Of a stretch of 64,000 nt of DNA, positions 56,224 through 64,000 are shown piece after piece. Origin of the DNA: Auanema rhodensis (lineage: Eukaryota; Nematoda; Chromadorea; Rhabditida; Rhabditidae); the NCBI GenBank assembly GCA_964057225.1, contig OZ059897.1, forward strand, positions 16,554,001 through 16,618,000. The letters run 5' to 3'. The position numbers and the translations under genes are program-made. Numbering within the stretch: the stretch's first letter is position 1; every line of letters starts with the position of its first letter. The notes beneath the pieces are model-generated. The model was not told the origin of the DNA. It ran no database searches and saw nothing but the letters and a program-made list of their open reading frames with translations.

Positions 56224-56238
56224 AAGTTTTGGCTCTGG

Positions 56239-56748
56239 TAAAAATGTTTTTATAAGTAGCTGGCGTGTATCCGCGCTTGGGGTTTGAATTCGAGGGTGGG
56301 GGCCCATCGATATACCGTAGTTAGAATCTTTATCTCGATATAGTTTGTTGGTATCTGGCACATTGATTGTTAATTGTCGGAACTTTTCATCATCTACGGC
56401 TGCTGCTGTTTTATTTGGCCTTATTACTCGCAATGTCATCAAGTTATGGTATAAGTAAAGTGTATTTCTAAGTACTATACGCTCATCAGCATTGTCAGTT
56501 GTTAAAGTTGGTCGGATAGGCGGCATGTTCACAAAGGATTTTAAAACCTCTTGCCTTGATGGTACCGACAGATTGTTTTCAAATATTACCGGTGTATAAG
56601 CTAGCTCCATCGCTATGCTTTCGGCTCTTTCGCGGTAGGATCCGTCCTTTTCTAGTAGTTTTTCGTCAAATTCGTGTGCTGTTAATCTGTCACCTATCTG
56701 TTCTAATAATTGTTTTGAGGTTAAATACCGTATAGCGCCGCGAGTGGT
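56239..56748 (-). pseudogene. Envelope-like fragment, inverted part
   Basis: Open on the - strand throughout and similar to the copy 1 polyprotein at about residues 1125-1290 (shared blocks such as VNMPPIRP, TAAA.DDE.FR and KLYRD). It stops at the tRNA spacer junction at 56239. It is only a fragment, with no start, stop or promoter of its own. Confidence 0.85.
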
Positions 56749-58194
56749 TCACTGTTAGAGGATATTGAAACACCGCCTTATCTGACTAGAAGACTGTCAT
56801 TAACGACAACAACGGACAAACCCGCTTCACTAGTTCAGGAGACAACTATAAGCTATACGACTCGGATTCCGACGACAACCATAGTTGACACGACAACAGC
56901 CGTGATAACTACGACTCTCTCGCCAACAACATTAGCAACAGTCACTGACACGGCGTCACGAACCTTAAGGAAACAAAGAACATCATCCCCACCCGTAGAA
57001 ACCAGAGAAATTCAGGCTCAGGCAACGTATACAGCGTCAAAAGTGAACAACGAAATACAATTCAACCTCAACGTATCTCGCAGAATAGCTCAAGATCATC
57101 TACAATATACAACAACACTCATACAAGAAGAGCTACAGAAACATTTTATGGAATCTTATGAATCCATATGTGAGATTCAAAATAGATACCTCGAGCTATG
57201 GCGTTCTATTTTACACATAGAACCCACAATAGCAATGAGGACTATTTTAGGAAGAGAGGATATTGCAGCCTGTTTCGTAGGCAGCGATATAGTTCATGTT
57301 CATATATGCTTACCTCTTCAACCTAAAGCTGTTTATCATAATCATAAGATCAATGATACATGCTATTTGGAAACACCAGTAATAACAGAAGATGAGAGAT
57401 TATATTTTGCTGCTCCAGGATCAAGAGACTTATTAACACATGGAAAAGAGATAGATTGCGAACATGTACCAACAGATGTGTACTATCAAAATGGAGAATG
57501 GATAAATATAAATGGATCGGTTGAAGTAAAACCAATATCACTCTTTGATAAAGCGCAATACCACCAATTAACACCTTTAAAGTTCACAGGCGCTAACTTA
57601 TACACCAATTTATCATTGAGAGTTTACTCAATGTCAACAGCTATTGCATATGGAGCAAGTTTAGCATCCATACGACAGAACCATGTTTTACATACTATTC
57701 ACAACGATCCAAAGATTACGTCAGCCTTTAATCTTTTGAAAAAGGGCAGTGACTATATCTCTAAAGCAGCTGAGTTCACAACTTCCGCCTGGACTAGCGT
57801 AAAACAATTTCTAATAGGTTCAATTGAGAGAACACTCATCTTTATAGGATCAATAGTCACGATTGCCGCAGTATTAATAATTCTTTTCGTTGTTGCTAAA
57901 TTTTGGTTCTTCAGAGCCACTCCACTAACCGTAATGCATGTCCATGAAATAGATAATGAGCCCCCAGGCTATGAAGAAACATTGGAACTTGTAAGCCGCC
58001 CAGACCAACAGATGCCAGATAACATCATGAAGCAATACTATCCTGCTTTAGTAACATTTATTCCAATCGCAATACCATTTGTTGCTTCTATTGCATCAGC
58101 GGAAACAAAGTTACCATTAATATATATATCAGTTGAAGATAAACTGATTTTAGCTTTATGGGATTCAGGCTCATCAGTGTCATATATTAGGCTC
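56749..58194 (+). pseudogene. Envelope-like fragment, direct part, ending in protease
   Basis: An open + strand frame continues the same protein from about copy 1 residue 1290 to 1770. It includes the Thr-rich linker, the CEIQNRYLELW block, a transmembrane segment, the tail PPGYEE and the protease motif DSGSS, then runs into tRNA spacer sequence. There are no stops inside, which indicates recent capture. It is truncated within protease and lacks RT, RNase H and integrase. Confidence 0.88.
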
Positions 58195-61100
58195 TTGGCT
58201 CTGGCTGGCGCCTAATGTTTTCTTGGTATCTATGAAAAAACAGATTGTTCAGAATGTTTTTTGACTGTGTCTATAGCTCCATTGGCGCAGTTGGTTAGCG
58301 CGTGGTACTTATAAGTATAAGTGATGCCGAGGTCAGCAGTTCGATCCTGCTATGGAGCAAAGTTTTGGATCTGGCTGACGCCTTATCTTTCTTGGTATCT
58401 ATGAAAAACAGATTGTTCAGAATGTTTTTTGATTGTGTCTATAGCTCCATTGGCGCAGTTGGTTAGCGCGTGGTACTTATAAGTATAAGTGATGCCGAGG
58501 TCAGCAGTTCGATCCTGCTATGGAGCAAAGTTTTGGCTCTGGCTGGCGCCTAATGTTTTCTTGGTATCTATGAAAAACAGATTGTTCAGAATGTTTTTTG
58601 ATTGTGTCTATAGCTCCATTGGCGCAGTTGGTTAGCGCGTGGTACTTATAAGTATAAGTGATGCCGAGGTCAGCAGTTCGATCCTGCTATGGAGCAAAGT
58701 TTTAGCTCCGTTCGGCGCCTAATGTTTTCTTGGTATCTATGAAAAAACAGATTGTTCAGAATGTTTTTCGATGGTGTCTATAGCTCCATTGGCGCAGTTG
58801 GTTAGCGCGTGGTACTTATAAGTATAAGTGATGCCGAGGTCAGCAGTTCGATCCTGCTATGGAGCAAAGTTTTGGCTCTGGCTGGCGCCTAATGTTTTCT
58901 TGGTATCTATGAAAAACAGATTGTTCAGAATGTTTTTTGATTGTGTCTATAGCTCCATTGGCGCAGTTGGTTAGCGCGTGGTACTTATAAGTATAAGTGA
59001 TGCCGAGGTCAGCAGTTCGATCCTGCTATGGAGCAAAGTTTTGGCTCTGGCTGGCGCCTAATGTTTTCTTGGTATCTATGAAAAAACAGATTGTTCAGAA
59101 TGTTTTTCGATGGTGTCTATAGCTCCATTGGCGCAGTTGGTTAGCGCGTGGTACTTATAAGTATAAGTGATGCCGAGGTCAGCAGTTCGATCCTGCTATG
59201 GAGCAAAGTTTTGGCTCTGGCTGGCGCCTAATGTTTTCTTGGTATCTATGAAAAACAGATTGTTCAGAATGTTTTTTGATTGTGTCTATAGCTCCATTGG
59301 CGCAGTTGGTTAGCGCGTGGTACTTATAAGTATAAGTGATGCCGAGGTCAGCAGTTCGATCCTGCTATGGAGCAAAGTTTTGGCTCTGGCTGGCGCCTTA
59401 TGTTTTTTTGGTATCTATGAAAAACAGATTGTTCAGAATGTTTTTTGATTGGGTCTATAGCTCCATTGGCGCAGTTGGTTAGCGCGTGGTACTTATAAGT
59501 ATAAGTGATGCCGAGGTCAGCAGTTCGATCCTGCTATGGAGCAAAAATTTGGCTCTGGCTGGCGCCTAATGTTTTCTTGGTATCTATGAAAAACAGATTG
59601 TTCAGAATGTTTTTTGATTGTGTCTATAGCTCCATTGGCGCAGTTGGTTAGCGCGTGGTACTTATAAGTATAAGTGATGCCGAGGTCAGCAGTTCGATTC
59701 TGCTATGGAGCAAAGTTTTGGCTCTGGCTGGCGCCTAATGTTTTCTTGGTATCTATGAAAAAACAGATTGTTCAGAATGTTTTTCGATGGTGTCTATAGC
59801 TCCATTGGCGCAGTTGGTTAGCGCGTGGTACTTATAAGTATAAGTGATGCCGAGGTCAGCAGTTCGATCCTGCTATGGAGCAAAGTTTTGGATCTGGCTG
59901 ACGCCTTATCTTTCTTGGTATCTATGAAAAACAGATTGTTCAGAATGTTTTTTGATTGTGTCTATAGCTCCATTGGCGCAGTTGGTTAGCGCGTGGTACT
60001 TATAAGTATAAGTGATGCCGAGGTCAGCAGTTCGATCCTGCTATGGAGCAAAGTTTTGGCTCTGGCTGGCGCCTAATGTTTTCTTGGTATCTATGAAAAA
60101 CAGATTGTTCAGAATGTTTTTTGATTGTGTCTATAGCTCCATTGGCGCAGTTGGTTAGCGCGTGGTACTTATAAGTATAAGTGATGCCGAGGTCAGCAGT
60201 TCGATCCTGCTATGGAGCAAAGTTTTGGCTCTGGCTGGCGCCTTATGTTTTTTTGGTATCTATGAAAAACAGATTGTTCAGAATGTTTTTTGATTGGGTC
60301 TATAGCTCCATTGGCGCAGTTGGTTAGCGCGTGGTACTTATAAGTATAAGTGATGCCGAGGTCAGCAGTTCGATCCTGCTATGGAGCAAAAATTTGGCTC
60401 TGGCTGGCGCCTAATGTTTTCTTGGTATCTATGAAAAACAGATTGTTCAGAATGTTTTTTGATTGTGTCTATAGCTCCATTGGCGCAGTTGGTTAGCGCG
60501 TGGTACTTATAAGTATAAGTGATGCCGAGGTCAGCAGTTCGATCCTGCTATGGAGCAAAGTTTTGGATCTGGCTGACGCCTTATCTTTCTTGGTATCTAT
60601 GAAAAAACAGATTGTTCAGAATGTTTTTCGATGGTGTCTATAGCTCCATTGGCGCAGTTGGTTAGCGCGTGGTACTTATAAGTATAAGTGATGCCGAGGT
60701 CAGCAGTTCGATCCTGCTATGGAGCAAAGTTTTGGCTCTGGCTGGCGCCTAATGTTTTCTTGGTATCTATGAAAAACAGATTGTTCAGAATGTTTTTTGA
60801 TTGTGTCTATAGCTCCATTGGCGCAGTTGGTTAGCGCGTGGTACTTATAAGTATAAGTGATGCCGAGGTCAGCAGTTCGATCCTGCTATGGAGCAAAGTT
60901 TTGGCTCTGGCTGGCGCCTTATGTTTTTTTGGTATCTATGAAAAACAGATTGTTCAGAATGTTTTTTGATTGGGTCTATAGCTCCATTGGCGCAGTTGGT
61001 TAGCGCGTGGTACTTATAAGTATAAGTGATGCCGAGGTCAGCAGTTCGATCCTGCTATGGAGCAAAAATTTGGCTCTGGCTGGCGCCTAATGTTTTCTTG

Positions 61101-64000
61101 GTATCTATGAAAAACAGATTGTTCAGAATGTTTTTTGATTGTGTCTATAGCTCCATTGGCGCAGTTGGTTAGCGCGTGGTACTTATAAGTATAAGTGATG
61201 CCGAGGTCAGCAGTTCGATTCTGCTATGGAGCAAAGTTTTGGCTCTGGCTGGCGCCTAATGTTTTCTTGGTATCTATGAAAAAACAGATTGTTCAGAATG
61301 TTTTTCGATGGTGTCTATAGCTCCATTGGCGCAGTTGGTTAGCGCGTGGTACTTATAAGTATAAGTGATGCCGAGGTCAGCAGTTCGATCCTGCTATGGA
61401 GCAAAGTTTTGGCTCGGGCTGGCGCCTAATGTTTTCTTGGTATCTATGAAAAACAGATTGTTCAGAATGTTTTTTGATTGTGTCTATAGCTCCATTGGCG
61501 CAGTTGGTTAGCGCGTGGTACTTATAAGTATAAGTGATGCCGAGGTCAGCAGTTCGATCCTGCTATGGAGCAAAGTTTTGGATCTGGCTGACGCCTTATC
61601 TTTCTTGGTATCTATGAAAAACAGATTGTTCAGAATGTTTTTTGATTGTGTCTATAGCTCCATTGGCGCAGTTGGTTAGCGCGTGGTACTTATAAGTATA
61701 AGTGATGCCGAGGTCAGCAGTTCGATCCTGCTATGGAGCAAAGTTTTGGCTCTGGCTGGCGCCTAATGTTTTCTTGGTATCTATGAAAAAACAGATTGTT
61801 CAGAATGTTTTTCGATGGTGTCTATAGCTCCATTGGCGCAGTTGGTTAGCGCGTGGTACTTATAAGTATAAGTGATGCCGAGGTCAGCAGTTCGATCCTG
61901 CTATGGAGCAAAGTTTTGGCTCGGGCTGGCGCCTAATGTTTTCTTGGTATCTATGAAAAACAGATTGTTCAGAATGTTTTTTGATTGTGTCTATAGCTCC
62001 ATTGGCGCAGTTGGTTAGCGCGTGGTACTTATAAGTATAAGTGATGCCGAGGTCAGCAGTTCGATCCTGCTATGGAGCAAAGTTTTGGATCTGGCTGACG
62101 CCTTATCTTTCTTGGTATCTATGAAAAACAGATTGTTCAGAATGTTTTTTGATTGTGTCTATAGCTCCATTGGCGCAGTTGGTTAGCGCGTGGTACTTAT
62201 AAGTATAAGTGATGCCGAGGTCAGCAGTTCGATCCTGCTATGGAGCAAAGTTTTGGCTCTGGCTGGCGCCTAATGTTTTCTTGGTATCTATGAAAAACAG
62301 ATTGTTCAGAATGTTTTTTGATTGTGTCTATAGCTCCATTGGCGCAGTTGGTTAGCGCGTGGTACTTATAAGTATAAGTGATGCCGAGGTCAGCAGTTCG
62401 ATCCTGCTATGGAGCAAAGTTTTGGCTCTGGCTGGCGCCTTATGTTTTTTTGGTATCTATGAAAAACAGATTGTTCAGAATGTTTTTTGATTGGGTCTAT
62501 AGCTCCATTGGCGCAGTTGGTTAGCGCGTGGTACTTATAAGTATAAGTGATGCCGAGGTCAGCAGTTCGATCCTGCTATGGAGCAAAAATTTGGCTCTGG
62601 CTGGCGCCTAATGTTTTCTTGGTATCTATGAAAAACAGATTGTTCAGAATGTTTTTTGATTGTGTCTATAGCTCCATTGGCGCAGTTGGTTAGCGCGTGG
62701 TACTTATAAGTATAAGTGATGCCGAGGTCAGCAGTTCGATCCTGCTATGGAGCAAAAATTTGGCTCTGGCTGGCGCCTTATGTTTTTTTGGTATCTATGA
62801 AAAACAGATTGTTCAGAATGTTTTTTGATTGGGTCTATAGCTCCATTGGCGCAGTTGGTTAGCGCGTGGTACTTATAAGTATAAGTGATGCCGAGGTCAG
62901 CAGTTCGATCCTGCTATGGAGCAAAAATTTGGCTCTGGCTGGCGCCTAATGTTTTCTTGGTATCTATGAAAAACAGATTGTTCAGAATGTTTTTTGATTG
63001 TGTCTATAGCTCCATTGGCGCAGTTGGTTAGCGCGTGGTACTTATAAGTATAAGTGATGCCGAGGTCAGCAGTTCGATCCTGCTATGGAGCAAAGTTTTG
63101 GATCTGGCTGACGCCTTATCTTTCTTGGTATCTATGAAAAACAGATTGTTCAGAATGTTTTTTGATTGTGTCTATAGCTCCATTGGCGCAGTTGGTTAGC
63201 GCGTGGTACTTATAAGTATAAGTGATGCCGAGGTCAGCAGTTCGATCCTGCTATGGAGCAAAGTTTTGGCTCTGGCTGGCGCCTAATGTTTTCTTGGTAT
63301 CTATGAAAAACAGATTGTTCAGAATGTTTTTTGATTGTGTCTATAGCTCCATTGCCGCAGTTGGTTAGCGCGTGGTACTTATAAGTATAAGTGATGCCGA
63401 GGTCAGCAGTTCGATCCTGCTATGGAGCAAAGTTTTGGCTCTGGCTGGCGCCTTATGTTTTTTTGGTATCTATGAAAAACAGATTGTTCAGAATGTTTTT
63501 TGATTGGGTCTATAGCTCCATTGGCGCAGTTGGTTAGCGCGTGGTACTTATAAGTATAAGTTATGCCGAGGTCAGCAGTTCGATCCTGCTATGGAGCAAA
63601 AATTTGGCTCTGGCTGGCGCCTAATGTTTTCTTGGTATCTATGAAAAACAGATTGTTCAGAATGTTTTTTGATTGTGTCTATAGCTCCATTGGCGCAGTT
63701 GGTTAGCGCGTGGTACTTATAAGTATAAGTGATGCCGAGGTCAGCAGTTCGATCCTGCTATGGAGCAAAGTTTTGGCTCTGGCTGGCGCCTAATGTTTTC
63801 TTGGTATCTATGAAAAACAGATTGTTCAGAATGTTTTTTGATTGTGTCTATAGCTCCATTGGCGCAGTTGGTTAGCGCGTGGTACTTATAAGTATAAGTG
63901 ATGCCGAGGTCAGCAGTTCGATCCTGCTATGGAGCAAAGTTTTGGCTCTGGCTGGCGCCTAATGTTTTCTTGGTATCTATGAAAAAACAGATTGTTCAGA
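58195..64000 (+). repeat. tRNA-Ile(UAU) tandem array, block 5 (34 full units)
   Basis: tRNA starts: 58276, 58444, 58613, 58783, 58952, 59122, 59291, 59460, 59629, 59799, 59967, 60136, 60305, 60474, 60643, 60812, 60981, 61150, 61320, 61489, 61657, 61827, 61996, 62164, 62333, 62502, 62671, 62840, 63009, 63177, 63346, 63515, 63684, 63853. Unit length varies (168, 169 or 170) because of two spacer alleles: GATCTGGCTGACGCCTTATC (one base shorter) and TATGAAAAAACAG with TTTTTCGATGGTG (one base longer). Units starting after GATTGGGTCTATA are mostly followed by GCAAAAATTTGG, which lacks T4. The array runs off the right edge. Confidence 0.96.

Larger units (their letters stand above)
49375..56238 (+). 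repeat. tRNA-Ile(UAU) tandem array, block 4 (41 full units)
   Basis: tRNA genes start at 49380 + 169k, k = 0 to 40, with a -1 shift for k = 37 to 39 (55632, 55801, 55970) from a 1-bp deletion near 55590 and a compensating insertion near 56100. The last full gene is 56140-56223. More substitutions occur than in block 1, including changes inside the tRNA: CTATATAGCA at 49960 disrupts the acceptor stem, CAGTTCGTTAG at 54632 alters the D loop, and GGTTTGCGC appears at 50918 and 52777. The block ends in spacer at 56238, where an envelope fragment is inserted. Confidence 0.95.
56239..58194. mobile_element. LTR-less retroelement fragment with inverted 5' segment
   Basis: This 1956-bp insert is flanked by the 10-bp duplication TTGGCTCTGG (56229-56238 and 58195-58204). 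56239 to about 56748 reads on the - strand and 56749-58194 on the + strand. Together they match one contiguous stretch of the copy 1 envelope-like region through the start of protease, with the first third flipped and almost no base lost at the breakpoint. No LTR, primer site, polypurine tract or poly(A) is present. Protein divergence from copy 1 shows it comes from another element lineage. Confidence 0.85.

Noticed and set aside
1..64000. Array as an assembly artefact
   Set aside because: Cannot be excluded from sequence alone, but block-specific variants, different higher-order periods and clean insertions with target duplications argue for a real array.

Overview
The window is eukaryotic and is dominated by one extraordinary structure: a head-to-tail array of a 169-bp unit made of an 84-bp, intron-containing tRNA-Ile(UAU) gene plus an 85-bp spacer. 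I count 252 full-length tRNA copies, all on the + strand: 98 before position 16657, 44 in 28760-36401, 35 in 39970-46002, 41 in 49380-56238 and 34 in 58195-64000. Spacing is exactly 169 bp across the first three blocks, and 1-bp indels appear only in the last two. Shared variants recur at fixed multiples of 169 bp, so the array carries higher-order repeats, as satellite DNA does. Short introns (37-60 nt) with TTTCAG or TTTTAG acceptors, AT-rich sequence and a Ty3/Gypsy family suggest a small-genome invertebrate, most plausibly a nematode. That is inference.

Four insertions interrupt the array. (1) 16657-28759 (- strand) is a 12.1-kb LTR retroelement with 345-bp LTRs that differ at one base and a GCGC target duplication. 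Its single 2977-codon frame reads gag, then an envelope-like glycoprotein, then protease, RT, RNase H and integrase; envelope between gag and pol is unusual. (2) 36402-39969 (+ strand) is an internally deleted relative with matching LTRs and a GGTC duplication; it lost about 8.5 kb at a short GACGACA microhomology. (3) 46003-49374 is a DNA transposon with 133-bp terminal inverted repeats, a 9-bp target duplication and an intron-split transposase gene on the - strand, probably Mutator-like. (4) 56239-58194 is an LTR-less envelope/protease fragment of a diverged relative whose first 510 bp are inverted relative to the rest, flanked by a 10-bp duplication.

The best candidate for an undescribed system lies in the leader of both LTR elements. 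It is a two-exon gene antisense to gag, with a short intron and an AATAAA signal about four bases after the stop. Its second-exon frame is 118 codons downstream of an internal Met in both copies, aligns without gaps and is 57/118 identical, while DNA on both sides is nearly identical. The antisense gene therefore looks like an exchangeable, protein-coding cassette under purifying selection within a very young retroelement family.

The tRNA repeats probably act both as real Pol III genes (A box, B box and T-run terminators are present) and as a homogenised satellite into which mobile elements insert. The window contains no CRISPR array, no rRNA and no recognisable ordinary host protein gene.
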